Shown piece after piece: positions 8,299 through 16,423 of a stretch of 64,000 nucleotides of DNA. Both the position numbers and the translations under genes were made by a program. Source of the DNA: Rouxiella sp. WC2420 (GTDB lineage Bacteria; Pseudomonadota; Gammaproteobacteria; Enterobacterales; Enterobacteriaceae); contig NZ_CP165628.1 in NCBI RefSeq assembly GCF_041200025.1, positions 3,534,001 through 3,598,000 of the forward strand. The letters run 5' to 3'. The notes beneath the pieces were generated by a model. It saw only the letters and a list, made by a program, of their open reading frames with translations, had not been told where the DNA came from and ran no database searches. Position 1 is the stretch's first letter. Every line of letters begins with the position of its first letter.

Positions 8299-8820
8299 AT
8301 GAAGCTCAGGGACGCTGTTTCACATGATGCTCCTCTTATTGCACGGCTACATACCACCAGCTGGCGTAGCGCCTATCAGGGGATTTTTTCTGCCGAGTAT
8401 TTGGCCGGAGCCATTGAGCAGGAACGGTTAAATTATTGGCTGGAAAAGTTTGACACTCAGCAAGCCGACCACACGGTGATCGTGGCTGAAGATGATTCAC
8501 TTCCGGTTGGCTTTGTAAGCGTTTTTGGCGCGAAAGATCCCCACTGGGGATCATTAGTTGACAACCTGCACGTGCTCCCTGCGACCAAAGGTAAAGGATT
8601 TGGTATTGCCCTGCTAAAAGCGGCGGCGCGCTGGGTGTTTAACAACCATCCAGGCGATGGCCTCTATCTTTGGTGCTACGAACAAAACCTTCCATCACGC
8701 CAGTTTTATGAACGCTGCGGCGGCAAGATTGTTGAAATCAAAAGTGAGACAGTCCCCGGCGGAACGACTCTCAACGCGTTAAGATATTATTGGGAAAAAC
8801 CAGAAAATTTAGCAGGTTAA
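8299..8820 (+). CDS. GNAT family N-acetyltransferase
   Basis: A 173-residue acetyltransferase. The central strand LVDNLHVLPATKGKGFGIALL carries the acetyl-CoA pyrophosphate-binding motif A (variant K-G-K-G-F-G of Q/RxxGxG/A), followed by the motif B pattern SRQFYERCGG. It probably transfers acetyl groups to an amine of a small molecule or protein. The substrate is unknown. It is preceded by AAGGACA and a short untranslated leader and followed by the ACT-domain gene 100 bp downstream on the same strand. Confidence 0.85.
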   Translation: MKLRDAVSHDAPLIARLHTTSWRSAYQGIFSAEYLAGAIEQERLNYWLEKFDTQQADHTVIVAEDDSLPVGFVSVFGAKDPHWGSLVDNLHVLPATKGKGFGIALLKAAARWVFNNHPGDGLYLWCYEQNLPSRQFYERCGGKIVEIKSETVPGGTTLNALRYYWEKPENLAG

Positions 8821-8920
8821 CGAATTTTTTGTTTTTGAATAATGGGTTTCGAGCTGGGTGTGGAAGCATTGCATCTTCAGTCATATCATCTCCTCTTAAG
8901 AAATTTGCAATGGTAAACGG

Positions 8921-9313
8921 ATGTACGATATTCATGTGATTTTAAAAAATGAACCCGGAGAGCTGGCGTGGCTCGGCAAGATCCTAGGTCTCTATGGGAT
9001 CAGTCAGGAAGGTGGCGGTGTGTTTACTGTCAATGGGCAATGCCATGCACATTTTCTGGTGAAGGATGGCGAAAAGGCCAAGTCTGCGCTTGAGACCGAA
9101 GGCTTTGCAGTGCAGGGCATTCACAAACCTCTAATCAGAAAGCTGGATCAGCAACAGCCTGATGAGCTGGGAAATATTGCTGCCAGATTGTCCGAGTTTG
9201 GGATTAATATAATTACTCAATACAGCGATCACGCCAATCGGCTGATTCTAGTTACCGACAATAACCTTGTTGCCGAGGAAGTTACTGCACCTTGGATAGC
9301 AACGGCGTACTGA
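8921..9313 (+). CDS. ACT-domain regulatory protein
   Basis: A 130-residue protein made of two ACT-like halves. The first starts [27 protein letters not shown] and the second includes [28 protein letters not shown]. The ExPGELA pattern is the ACT ligand-binding loop, which usually senses amino acids or other small effectors. There is no catalytic domain. It ends 81 bp from the displaced icd end and shares a terminator hairpin with it. Confidence 0.8.
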   Translation: MYDIHVILKNEPGELAWLGKILGLYGISQEGGGVFTVNGQCHAHFLVKDGEKAKSALETEGFAVQGIHKPLIRKLDQQQPDELGNIAARLSEFGINIITQYSDHANRLILVTDNNLVAEEVTAPWIATAY

Positions 9314-9347
9314 TAGTGGATCCCACAAAGGCTCGCCGTAATAAAAA

Positions 9348-9369
9348 ACGGGACCCTCTCGGCTCCCGT
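9348..9369. terminator. Terminator of the original icd transcript
   Basis: ACGGGA and TCCCGT form the stem, with A6 to the left that becomes a U-run on minus-strand transcripts. It lies 24 bp after the displaced icd stop, so it was probably the native icd terminator before prophage insertion, and it can also end the ACT gene. Confidence 0.7.
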
Positions 9370-9393
9370 CGTTTGCAACCTCGTTTTCCGAGA

Positions 9394-9554
9394 TTACATA
9401 TTCGCGATCATCGCATCGCCAAACTCTGAGCATTTCAGCAGCTTGGCGCCGTCCATCAGACGTTCGAAATCGTAAGTCACGGTTTTCTTGGCGATTGCCG
9501 CTTCCATACCTTTAACGATCAGGTCTGCCGCTTCGAACCACTCCAAATGACGCA
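9394..9554 (-). pseudogene. Displaced 3' end of icd (far attachment repeat)
   Basis: 161 bp that match the last 53 codons plus stop of the intact icd (26697-26857), with only about four mismatches. It includes the native stop TAA. This is the original chromosomal 3' end, separated from the gene when the prophage recombined into icd. The 58 bp nearest the prophage (about 9497-9554) are identical in both copies and must include the crossover core. Confidence 0.92.
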
Positions 9555-9676
9555 GCAACAGAGCGAAGTAAATAATTTAATACATTGATTAGAAAAGAAA
9601 ATACTTCCCTTACGACATGTCTTTATCTGCAAAAAACGGTGTTTGTAACTACATGAATTTACGAAGAATAAATTTA

Positions 9677-9708
9677 GTTTTGCAGAAGGAATTTTACAGG
9701 TTTTACCA
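9677..9708 (+). repeat. Candidate integrase arm-type repeats, left end
   Basis: GTTTTGCAG, ATTTTACAG and GTTTTACCA follow one another at a period of about 11-14 bases. The same pattern (GTTTTGCAG three times) stands at 26593-26625 beside the other attachment repeat. Matching arrays at both ends of a prophage fit P-arm binding sites for the tyrosine integrase. Confidence 0.5.
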
Positions 9709-9736
9709 TTTCTTGCATCGCGGGGTTGGCACCAGC

Positions 9737-9767
9737 GTCGGGGGTTCAAATCCCCCCAGCTCCACCA
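9737..9767 (+). other. 3'-end fragment of a tmRNA or tRNA
   Basis: This segment contains a complete T arm (GGGGG TTCAAAT CCCCC) followed by AGCTCCACCA, the 3' acceptor end of tmRNA (ssrA) in many enterobacteria. No 5' half, anticodon arm or tag-coding region is present. Such fragments are usually attachment-site remnants of elements that integrate at ssrA or a tRNA gene. Here it lies inside the icd-integrated prophage. Confidence 0.6.
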
Positions 9768-9897
9768 AATTAGATAGGACAGTGACCGGACAAACTCATA
9801 CAAACCAGTAAGTTATGAGAATGGCAAGGACGAAGCACTGACACCATCGATACTAAAAAGGATACGTAAAAGATACGCGGATCCTTGGAAGAAAGAG

Positions 9898-9925
9898 AAC
9901 CTCTGTTAACCCAGAGGTTTTTTTT
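9898..9925 (+). terminator. Rho-independent terminator at the left prophage end
   Basis: AACCTCTG and CAGAGGTT form a perfect 8-bp stem with a 6-base loop, followed by T8. Confidence 0.85.
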
Positions 9926-9928
9926 CGT

Positions 9929-10024
9929 CTACATCACCGGGCAGTCATCAAACTCCCCAGTGCGCACATCATTGATGATGTCCGCCCCCCCCCCACGCCA
10001 ATCAATTCCTTTTCTTAACTGCAT
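9929..10024 (-). CDS. Short phage ORF with a homopolymer tract (uncertain)
   Basis: A 31-codon frame, MQLRKGIDW then GGG from a run of ten G, ending EFDDCPVM. The C-terminal part looks like genuine protein sequence, so this may be the 3' remnant of a larger phage gene or a frameshifted one. The G10 tract (C10 on the plus strand, 9984-9993) is prone to slippage. No good ribosome site is seen. No family was recognised. Confidence 0.3.
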   Translation of the reverse strand: MQLRKGIDWRGGGADIINDVRTGEFDDCPVM

Positions 10025-10070
10025 TCACCATCAAACCCAAAAGATTTAGTTAGATTTAGGCTTATCATTC

Positions 10071-10232
10071 TTATTTTTTATTATCAAACTCAATAAGCTC
10101 ATCCTTAGCATTTTTTATTTTACTTTCTAAACCTATTGCCCCTAGCCTAATTAGCTCACTTTCTTTTTGTAAAACTTGCATTTGCGAACTATACAAAGCT
10201 AACTCTAGTTCAATCTCTTTTCTTGTTTTCAT
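10071..10232 (-). CDS. Small coiled-coil phage protein
   Basis: A 53-residue protein starting MKTRKEIELELALYSSQMQVLQKE. It is highly charged and helical throughout, with a heptad-like pattern of leucines. A strong AGAGGA ribosome site precedes the ATG. It follows the tailspike and the 58-residue gene on the minus strand, so it probably belonged to the late operon as a tail or fibre accessory. I do not recognise a family. Confidence 0.65.
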   Translation of the reverse strand: MKTRKEIELELALYSSQMQVLQKESELIRLGAIGLESKIKNAKDELIEFDNKK

Positions 10233-10244
10233 AATATCCTCTCG

Positions 10245-10421
10245 TTAAGATTTAACAGCGTTATTTAAAGCATCTTGCGCTTCAGTTGTAGCAGCTAAAA
10301 TTGCAGAGTTTTCATCAGGGTGATCTGCTAATTTTACCTGTGCTGGAAAACTGACACCTTTGTCATTTTGAACTATGACTAAAACAATTCCAGTAACATC
10401 GTCGATGATTATATTTTTCAT
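10245..10421 (-). CDS. Small protein downstream of the tailspike
   Basis: A 58-residue protein starting MKNIIIDDVTGIVLVIVQNDKG. The ATG follows the tailspike stop by one base (TAATATG), suggesting translational coupling, so it is preferred over a longer frame inside the tailspike gene. The mixed strand/helix content with AQDALNNAVKS at the end is typical of small proteins encoded after tail fibres or spikes. The function is unknown. Confidence 0.7.
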   Translation of the reverse strand: MKNIIIDDVTGIVLVIVQNDKGVSFPAQVKLADHPDENSAILAATTEAQDALNNAVKS

Positions 10422-10422
10422 A

Positions 10423-12153
10423 TTAGTAAGGTCCGAAAAGTTGATAGTATGTGCCATCAAACTGTATGTCTACGGTTTGATAAATTTTAGTTGTTGTAAA
10501 TTCGAAAGTAGAATAACCATTGATTTGCGATTCATTATTATATGTTAAAAAACTATAACTCCCTATTTCAAACAATCTAAACGTATATTTATACCCTGCT
10601 TGCGGAAGGTCTGCAATAGCAGGTAAAGTTATTGTAATACCAGGCACATTAATATAACCCAATGGGTAGTTAGTTGGCATTTTAATTGATGAACCGATCT
10701 GAAGTATTAACTCGGGTTTTTTAACATCACAGCCATTTGGGTCTATTATTCTAGTTAATTTTGACGGAGAGACCTCAGTTTCATTTTCAGTTTTTGCCCA
10801 AACTTCTGTAGCGAAAGCGTTAAGATTAGAAAATCGGAATCCAACCGTCGCATTAGATCTTTCCACAAAACCATTGTATGGCTGAGTTACTCCGCTTTGC
10901 GAAACGAAGTTATTACTATTGCCAGCAGAAAGGAACCCATAAGCCCAAGAGTGTAGTGTAGCTCCGTGTGCATAAAACCCAGCAGTAGCACCGTATTCTC
11001 CATCAAGGACTACCATGTCAATGCCATTTAATGAGTTCGGATTTTGTATCCCTTTATTAAGGATCCCTATTTCTAACCCTGTTGCCGTAATATAATCCGT
11101 GTCTTCAGGTATTATTATATTAAGATTACCTGCCCAGCCCTTGTTAAATGGGTTAATAACCAGGCCAACATTATCACTTGGCGTAGTTGTTGTACTGTTG
11201 CTGTTCGCCCACATATCTACAGTAACGGTTTTTCCTGAAATTGATTTTACAATCCCTTTGCAAGGTATAGCATGCTTCGTCACTAATACTGAGTTAACTT
11301 TAATTAAACTAGCAGCAATAGTATCAGCGCTGGAAAAAGTTGCCGTATTTGAAGAATAAGTACAAGAAGAAACATTCTTCCACGCTTCTCTTGGTGTCAA
11401 TGTGCAATCAGAATAAAGCGCCACCACATCAAGTGTGCCTAAATCGTAAAGCTCCATTGCAGATTTAACACCGGTCACCTGAGGAACCAACCCACCATGA
11501 TTTCCTGCATTAGTGCTGGGTTGCCCGCTTCTTATAGAAAGCCCAGTAGCGCCTCGGGTTAAACCTGTAGGTGTGTGCGAAATAGATAAAGAACCTGTGT
11601 GTAATAAATTAGTATCACCCAAGGCCTCTTGTATCTTCATAAGTACAAGATCATTAATCTCGTCATATCCTAAAAAAGGAGGTGCAACACCAATATCCTC
11701 AAGTCGCATAATTTGAGATAGAGCATTACTAACATTTGATTCTCTAAACCCTATTAAACTAGCTCCATCTGATCCAGCAAGATTTTGCCTAAGCGTGTCG
11801 CCATCCATTAAAACCAGATGCGTTACATCATTAATAAACGATGCACCATTAATTCCAGTGGTTGTAAATCCAACATCAGTTGTCGCATTTATTCGATAAT
11901 ATTGATTATCAAACCGTATAAATTGATTCCTGGCTGTAAAGGTTAACGGTCCATTTTCATACTGCCCGAGAAACTCATACCCAGAATCCAATAAAAAATC
12001 CTGAAATCTGTTTTCCTGACTGATCAACTGCCGAGCATGATCTTGCTCCATGCCGAACCATGTTTTACGTGCCTTACCAAGGCGGTCATTCCAGTTTTCA
12101 TTGACTTGATCAGCTGAAAGATGATCAAGATTCTGGGCGTTAACCTTTACGGA
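10423..12153 (-). pseudogene. Phage tailspike, 5'-truncated
   Basis: From the first ATG (12051) the frame encodes 542 residues. The open frame continues upstream in phase to 12153 (NAQNLDHLSADQVNENWNDR) and then meets a stop, with no initiation codon in that part. This upstream sequence is the usual start region of tailspike/tail-fibre proteins, so the first 20 or so codons are missing. The N-terminal region (GYEFLGQYENGPLTF to DGASLIGFRES) is a particle-binding type domain. The rest is strand-rich, as in beta-helix spikes that bind or cleave O-antigen. No ribosome site precedes the ATG at 12051. Expression is doubtful. Confidence 0.8.
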
Positions 12154-12304
12154 CTAATCCCTTAACATGCTCATCGGCAGCATTCGCGGACCTAAAACCA
12201 AGATGATCCGCAATTTCTGTGCGCGTTGGAGGAAAGTGATTCTTCTCGATAAAACCAGCGATGAATTCCAATACTTTTCCCTGCTGCTCAGTCAAAATAT
12301 TCAT
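12140..12304 (-). pseudogene. LexA-type winged-helix protein, truncated by deletion
   Basis: MNILTEQQGKVLEFIAGFI then PPTRTEIADHLGFRS and DEHVKGLVRKG form the DNA-binding domain of LexA (PF01726), as in short phage LexA-like proteins. The frame stops after 54 codons, exactly where homologues continue past the recognition helix, and the next bases belong to the tailspike frame. It is translationally coupled to the gene before it by an ATGA overlap at 12301. The protein may keep partial DNA binding but lacks the family's usual end. Confidence 0.75.
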
Positions 12305-12654
12305 GCTGCTTTGTCCTCGTAGTTCGTGGCTACTAAGCGATAAAACCAAACCTGTTTACCTGTATCCAAATCCCTAACCACGCGTTTATCTTTACGTAGT
12401 CCATGCACCATCGGGTCAACTTCTCGCAGCCGGGCGCTGATGGCTGGCTGTGTGTCGGCTTGTCCGAACATGTTCAAAACCAACAGCTCCAAATCGCGTA
12501 GGGTGTGCCAGTCCGGTCCCATTGCTGCCTGAATCACTCGGTAAAGCTGGGAGTTAGGCGCATCTTTCAGGTTCGTTGCCCTAATGACGTCACGCACACC
12601 TGCATTAATCGCTGCACGCTCGAACTCATCTACTTCTAAACGAATCTTTCTCAT
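12301..12654 (-). CDS. Phage replication-region protein of unknown function
   Basis: A 117-residue protein starting MRKIRLEVDEFERAAINAGVRDVIRATN. It sits between the DnaC-like loader and the LexA-like gene, overlapping both by 4 bases, so it is a member of the PR operon. The pattern DLDTGKQVWFYRLV near the end is strand-like. Similar small genes occur beside replication genes in lambdoid prophages, but I cannot name a domain. Confidence 0.75.
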   Translation of the reverse strand: MRKIRLEVDEFERAAINAGVRDVIRATNLKDAPNSQLYRVIQAAMGPDWHTLRDLELLVLNMFGQADTQPAISARLREVDPMVHGLRKDKRVVRDLDTGKQVWFYRLVATNYEDKAA

Positions 12655-13400
12655 GCCCTGCCCCCTTTGCGACTGCGGAAACTATTCCAGGTGAACGGCA
12701 CCCACATACCACCGTTGGTCTGACGGTCCATAATTCGATCACCCAGCAGTGCAAACATTTCGGAGTGGTTTAGGTTGGTCAGCATGCCAGTAGGCTTAAG
12801 CTGCAACTGGCGGCGGTCGATAATCTGGCTCAGCAAATTGATTTCAAAATCATTGTTTGCCGTCTTCTGTACACCGACTTCATCCAGCACCAGTAAATCC
12901 AGACGGCAGATATCGCGCATCAGATCGGCTTCTTTCAGTGGGCTGCTCTTGTCGAAGGTAGAGCGGAATTTCTGGCACAACTCAGCTACGGTGATGATTG
13001 CTGCGGCTTTGTTCTTGGTAATCAGTGAGCGCACAATCGCAGTGGCCAGATGATTTTTACCAGTACCTACGTTGCCAGAAAAAACGAATCCTCCGTGGGT
13101 GTTACCGAAGTCGCGCAGATAGGACTTAGCCAGCGCAAGCGCTTGCTGTTGGTCTTCCGTTTCTGCGAGGTAGTTTTTAAAACCACAGTCGCGGTGAAGT
13201 GGCTGGATCCCCGAACGACCGAGAATTTTTTCAATGCGCGCCTGACGGTTCTGGTCTGCAACCAACCTTGATGCCTTAAGCCCCTCCTCCTGCTGCCAGG
13301 CCATGAGTTCAGAACCAGTTTTGCAATGCGCTTCAACGTGTGCCGGTTTCAAAGCAAGGAACCGCGCCATCACGTTGGCCGATTTAGATGAAGTCATCAT
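12651..13400 (-). CDS. DnaC-like helicase loader
   Basis: A 249-residue AAA+ ATPase. The Walker A motif is FSGNVGTGKNHLATAI and the Walker B motif is LDLLVLDEVGVQ, matching phage and bacterial DnaC/IstB-like loaders that place the replicative helicase DnaB on phage origins. Asn replaces the usual Ser/Thr after the Walker A lysine (GTGKNHLA), a variant common in DnaC relatives. It overlaps the replication initiator gene by 17 bp and follows it in the PR operon. Confidence 0.9.
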   Translation of the reverse strand: MMTSSKSANVMARFLALKPAHVEAHCKTGSELMAWQQEEGLKASRLVADQNRQARIEKILGRSGIQPLHRDCGFKNYLAETEDQQQALALAKSYLRDFGNTHGGFVFSGNVGTGKNHLATAIVRSLITKNKAAAIITVAELCQKFRSTFDKSSPLKEADLMRDICRLDLLVLDEVGVQKTANNDFEINLLSQIIDRRQLQLKPTGMLTNLNHSEMFALLGDRIMDRQTNGGMWVPFTWNSFRSRKGGRA

Positions 13401-14259
13401 CAGTGCCTCCTTGGGTTGGTGCTGCAGGTAGGTTTTGGTTAAAGCCTTCAGGGATGTCGCCGGTTGCCTTGGTCAGCTGAGAACTGCGCACCCATTTGCC
13501 ATTCACTCGGGCTGGGCGACCTTTCTTTTCCCACGCCTCGCTTGAACCCTGATAGCCAGGAAACTTTGTTGGCTGGAAAAGCGTTGTCGGCCGCAGGTAG
13601 TCCGACATTTCTTCGTCGTTGCGCCACTTCTCAACCATGTAATCAACGGTGAGCAGCAACTGTTCAGCTGTAAAACCTTCTCTCAAGCGGCCACGAATGC
13701 CGCTCAATGAGGATTTACAGACCTGCCAGCGGCGGTTAGTAAGCTGATTCAGGTGCTGCAAAACCGCTTTGGCATCGTCAGTGACTTGAACCTCAGGGTC
13801 GGTTTCCGCAGGAAGCTGACAAGAGGGTTTTAAAGGTTCATTGACTGGTTCTAAAGGGTGACTGATTCTGGTGCCATCTGCTGCCCCAGGGGGTGTGGCA
13901 TCAGATACTACAGGTGGGTTTTCTGGTGCCATAGGGGGTGTGTTTTTTGGTGCCCTACCCCCTATGCTTTCTGATGACACAGGGTTATCTAGCATCAAAT
14001 AGTAAAGATTCGACGTATTACCTTTGCCGTTGTTCACGCCAAGACGGTTCTCTTTCAAGACAAGACCCATATCAATCAGAGAGTTAATATGCCCTTTAAC
14101 CGCGCTTTTGCTGCATTCGCATTGGTCCGCTACATGTTGATAAGACGGCCAGCATTCACCCTTATCATTGGCATTATCGGCAAGCTTGATGAGAACCAAC
14201 TTACGCAGGTGATTGCCCACTTTTATACTCATGGCTTTAGCCATCAAAGTCATGCTCAT
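13384..14259 (-). CDS. Phage replication initiator with winged helix (O-like)
   Basis: A 291-residue protein. The N-terminal part (KLVLIKLADNANDKGECWPSY then CECSKSAVKGHINSLIDMGL) is a winged-helix DNA-binding domain. A long Pro-rich linker follows (about residues 95-150). The C-terminal part (VLQHLNQLTNRRW to YLRPTTLFQPTKFPGY) is the conserved phage C-terminal domain PF09524. This arrangement acts as origin-binding initiator together with the DnaC-like loader downstream. The phage origin often lies inside such genes. I did not find clear iterons. Confidence 0.85.
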   Translation of the reverse strand: MSMTLMAKAMSIKVGNHLRKLVLIKLADNANDKGECWPSYQHVADQCECSKSAVKGHINSLIDMGLVLKENRLGVNNGKGNTSNLYYLMLDNPVSSESIGGRAPKNTPPMAPENPPVVSDATPPGAADGTRISHPLEPVNEPLKPSCQLPAETDPEVQVTDDAKAVLQHLNQLTNRRWQVCKSSLSGIRGRLREGFTAEQLLLTVDYMVEKWRNDEEMSDYLRPTTLFQPTKFPGYQGSSEAWEKKGRPARVNGKWVRSSQLTKATGDIPEGFNQNLPAAPTQGGTDDDFI

Positions 14260-14528
14260 AAAGAAGCCCCATACTCCCGGATGAGTTGCACTCGCTTAGC
14301 TTCTACAATTGCAGGCAAGTCTGGGTAGTTGATGACTTCATCAACGCCCTGTACATTTCCAACATACCGGTATGAATCTCCCTTGCCACAAAGTGGTAAA
14401 CAGCGGATTTGCGGTTTAGATAGCGGATCAGATAGACTGTCCAAGCGATGGTTATTCCACAATGAAGAGCTGGCGCAAACCGGTGTGCGGGCTGCAACCT
14501 GCACACCAACCTCTTTTTGATTAATCAT
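14256..14528 (-). CDS. Phage early protein of unknown function
   Basis: A 90-residue protein starting MINQKEVGVQVAARTPVCASS. It overlaps the replication initiator by 4 bases and the CII-like gene by 4 bases, so it is tightly coupled in the PR operon. The first half is Ser/Cys-rich and the second half ends with IVEAKRVQLIREYGASL, a likely helix. No family was recognised. Confidence 0.7.
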   Translation of the reverse strand: MINQKEVGVQVAARTPVCASSSLWNNHRLDSLSDPLSKPQIRCLPLCGKGDSYRYVGNVQGVDEVINYPDLPAIVEAKRVQLIREYGASL

Positions 14529-14992
14529 TTCTTACCTGCCTTAAGTGACTTCGAATAAAGTCGAACGATTGATCTCACTTCATCTTCACGGGCAGAAATA
14601 TGGCGATTGTGATATGTCATAATTTCGTCTGCTTCGTCCTGAGTAATCACACCATCTTCCAAAGACTTTTCTATAATCTGATCAACATGACCACGATTAG
14701 CGGCAGTGCGGACGCCCTTTTCAAATAAACAAACTTGGTCCAACTCCTCATAGGCAGGAATATCCACATGCATACCCCCGCGCCGCTGAGAAAAATATTC
14801 GGCCAACAAACTTGTCCCTGATAGGTCTTCCATTGCTTCCAGTTCGTGGTGTTCGAAGAAGCGGCACCCGTTCTTTTCGTAAAGGTTGTTATTGAAATGA
14901 GCCAAGGTCATTCCCAAACCACCAGCCATAGCAGACCGGCCACCTGGTAACGCCTTGCACATCGCTTTCACTGTCTCTTTGATGTCTACCAT
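14525..14992 (-). CDS. CII-type phage regulatory protein (CP76 family)
   Basis: A 155-residue protein whose start (TVKAMCKALPGGRSAMAGGLGMTLAHFNNNLYEKNGCRFF) follows the PF06892 'phage regulatory protein CII' family, to which e14 YmfL belongs. The first part is a helix-turn-helix region and the rest is helical. Its position directly after cro in the PR operon is that of cII. It probably influences the lysis-lysogeny choice or early transcription. Confidence 0.8.
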   Translation of the reverse strand: MVDIKETVKAMCKALPGGRSAMAGGLGMTLAHFNNNLYEKNGCRFFEHHELEAMEDLSGTSLLAEYFSQRRGGMHVDIPAYEELDQVCLFEKGVRTAANRGHVDQIIEKSLEDGVITQDEADEIMTYHNRHISAREDEVRSIVRLYSKSLKAGKK

Positions 14993-15017
14993 GTTGATCT
15001 CGCTTTAGTAGTTATCT

Positions 15018-15215
15018 TTAAATGGCTGTTGCTGTAGGTTTGTCATAAAGGCTTACATCCACCTTTAGAGCGCCTTTTGTAAGCACCTGAATTTCGAAAG
15101 CTCTTCCCTTTGGAATGAGTTCGGACCATCCAGATACGGATGCATGAGAGAGGCCTAGCGCTTTAGCCGTTTTTCCCACACCTCCGAAGTAAGTGATAAC
15201 TTCGTTTTTTATCAT
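15018..15215 (-). CDS. P22-type Cro repressor
   Basis: A 65-residue protein from the ATG at 15215, with GAAGGG four bases upstream. MIKNEVITYFGG, GKTAKALGLSHASVSGWSELIPKGRAFEI and LTKGALKVD follow P22 Cro step by step (DVIDHFG, AVAKALGISDAAVSQWKEVIP, VTAGALKY). Cro binds the OR/OL operators and turns down repressor and early transcription. It is divergent from cI, with the operators between them. Confidence 0.9.
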   Translation of the reverse strand: MIKNEVITYFGGVGKTAKALGLSHASVSGWSELIPKGRAFEIQVLTKGALKVDVSLYDKPTATAI

Positions 15216-15249
15216 TTTTCCCTTCAATTATTAGATTTGCGACAAAACG

Positions 15250-15317
15250 ATTGTAGGATAACTTACATTAAGGAGTCAAGGAATCCTACATTGCTTAATG
15301 TTAGGATTGCCTACATG
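15250..15317. promoter_or_regulatory. OR operator region with PR promoter
   Basis: On the minus strand TTGACT (15274-15279), an 18-bp spacer and TACAAT (15250-15255) form PR toward cro. The spacer carries an operator, TGTAAGTTATCCTACA on that strand (15252-15267). Two further related half-site pairs lie at about 15283-15306 and 15300-15317, the last overlapping the cI start. The same operator word is repeated exactly at OL (17085-17100). Confidence 0.85.
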
Positions 15318-15959
15318 GAAATGAATGAACGTATTCGCTCTAGGCGAAAAGAATTGAAATTAACGCAAGCTGACTTGGCTAAGCTGATCAAGGTCAATCG
15401 CGTTACAGTTACCGGTTGGGAATCTGGTGACTATAAACCTGGTGGTGAAAACCTCCAGATGCTTGCTGCTGCCCTAAAATGTCACCCTCAGTGGCTTGTA
15501 GATGGAACAAAAAAAGCAGAAGAAAATGTTTCTTACGTAGGTCCATATGAGCCCAAAGGTTCTTTCCCGGTTCTGAGTTGGGTTAGCGCGGGACACTGGG
15601 CCGAGGCAGTAGAATCATATCATCGCAAATCTATCGACCGCTGGTATGAAACCACTGTCGAATGCTCCGATCACTCATTCTGGTTAGATGTTAAAGGTGA
15701 CTCAATGACTGCACCAGCTGGGCTGAGTATCCCAGAAGGTATGGTTATCCTAGTTGATCCAGAAGTAGAGCCAATCAATGGAAAGTTGGTAGTAGCGAAA
15801 ATCGAAAATGACAACGAAGCTACCTTTAAAAAGTTTGTCACAGATGCCGGGAACAAGTACCTCAAACCACTTAACCCTCAGTACAGCATGATCCCTATCA
15901 ATGGGAACTGTACGATTATTGGTGTTGTGGTTGATGCAAAGATTGCAAACCTACCTTGA
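15315..15959 (+). CDS. P22 C2-type prophage repressor (CI)
   Basis: A 214-residue repressor. The N-terminal helix-turn-helix is ERIRSRRKELKLTQADLAKLI to TVTGWESGDY. The C-terminal peptidase S24 half contains the Ala-Gly cleavage site in SWVSAGHW, the catalytic Ser in GDSMTAPAGLS and the catalytic Lys in GKLVVAK. It is thus likely subject to RecA-stimulated autocleavage. Much of the C-terminal half is nearly the same as P22 C2 (LDVKGDSMTAPAGLSIPEG, IIGVVVDAK). The ATG at 15315 follows AGGA by 8 bases. An ATG two codons later is possible. Confidence 0.92.
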   Translation: MEMNERIRSRRKELKLTQADLAKLIKVNRVTVTGWESGDYKPGGENLQMLAAALKCHPQWLVDGTKKAEENVSYVGPYEPKGSFPVLSWVSAGHWAEAVESYHRKSIDRWYETTVECSDHSFWLDVKGDSMTAPAGLSIPEGMVILVDPEVEPINGKLVVAKIENDNEATFKKFVTDAGNKYLKPLNPQYSMIPINGNCTIIGVVVDAKIANLP

Positions 15960-15994
15960 ACATCATTAATTAATTATGATTAAGGGTTATGATT

Positions 15995-16420
15995 ATGAGA
16001 GTTTTTAGAGTTTTATCACTGTATACAGCTGAAATTTTTAAATTTGGTGATGGGAATTCCAGTGTTATCAATCAAGCTGTTTTTAATTTTGAGCAGTTCC
16101 CTGCCCCAATAAATTTCCTTGTGGGTGCTTATATTTTAGTTCCAAAATCAGATCCCTACTTTAATCTTCGATTTGATGTTTTTGATGATAAAGGCAAACC
16201 CATACATGATGAGATCCAGTCGCTTACTCCATTTAATCTAACAGAGTACAATAGTACGGAAAATGAAACAGTCCTCCATATCGTTTTTCAACCTAAAGAG
16301 CATATCTTAGTTAGCGAAGGCACTTACAGGGTAAACGCTACTTTGCTGAAAGATGAAGCCGTTCAAGATGAAATGGATAGTTATTTTATCGCTTCAACTG
16401 CCTGGCATAAGATGAGGTAA
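15995..16420 (+). CDS. Lysogeny-region protein of unknown function, gene 1 of a pair
   Basis: A 141-residue protein beginning MRVFRVLSLYTAEIFKFGDG. The ATG at 15995 has AAGGG eight bases upstream and is preferred over one six bases earlier. The sequence alternates strands with short turns (FNLRFDVFDDKGKPIHDE, VLHIVFQPKEHILVSEGTYRV), suggesting a beta-sandwich. No signal peptide or catalytic motif is evident. It lies 35 bp after the repressor gene on the same strand, the place where lambda carries rexAB. I infer expression from PRM in the lysogen. Confidence 0.75.
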   Translation: MRVFRVLSLYTAEIFKFGDGNSSVINQAVFNFEQFPAPINFLVGAYILVPKSDPYFNLRFDVFDDKGKPIHDEIQSLTPFNLTEYNSTENETVLHIVFQPKEHILVSEGTYRVNATLLKDEAVQDEMDSYFIASTAWHKMR

Positions 16421-16423
16421 AAA

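Noticed and set aside
8771-8884. 37-codon minus-strand frame with a good GAGGAG ribosome site (MTEDAMLPHPARNP), overlapping the end of the GNAT gene
   Set aside because: The last part is antisense to the GNAT coding sequence and the peptide has no recognisable family. A chance frame with a fortuitous ribosome site is likely.
9519-9803. 94-codon minus-strand frame including the tmRNA-like segment
   Set aside because: The protein-like appearance (WSWGDLNPRR) is the well-known antisense translation of a tRNA/tmRNA T arm and acceptor stem, not a gene.
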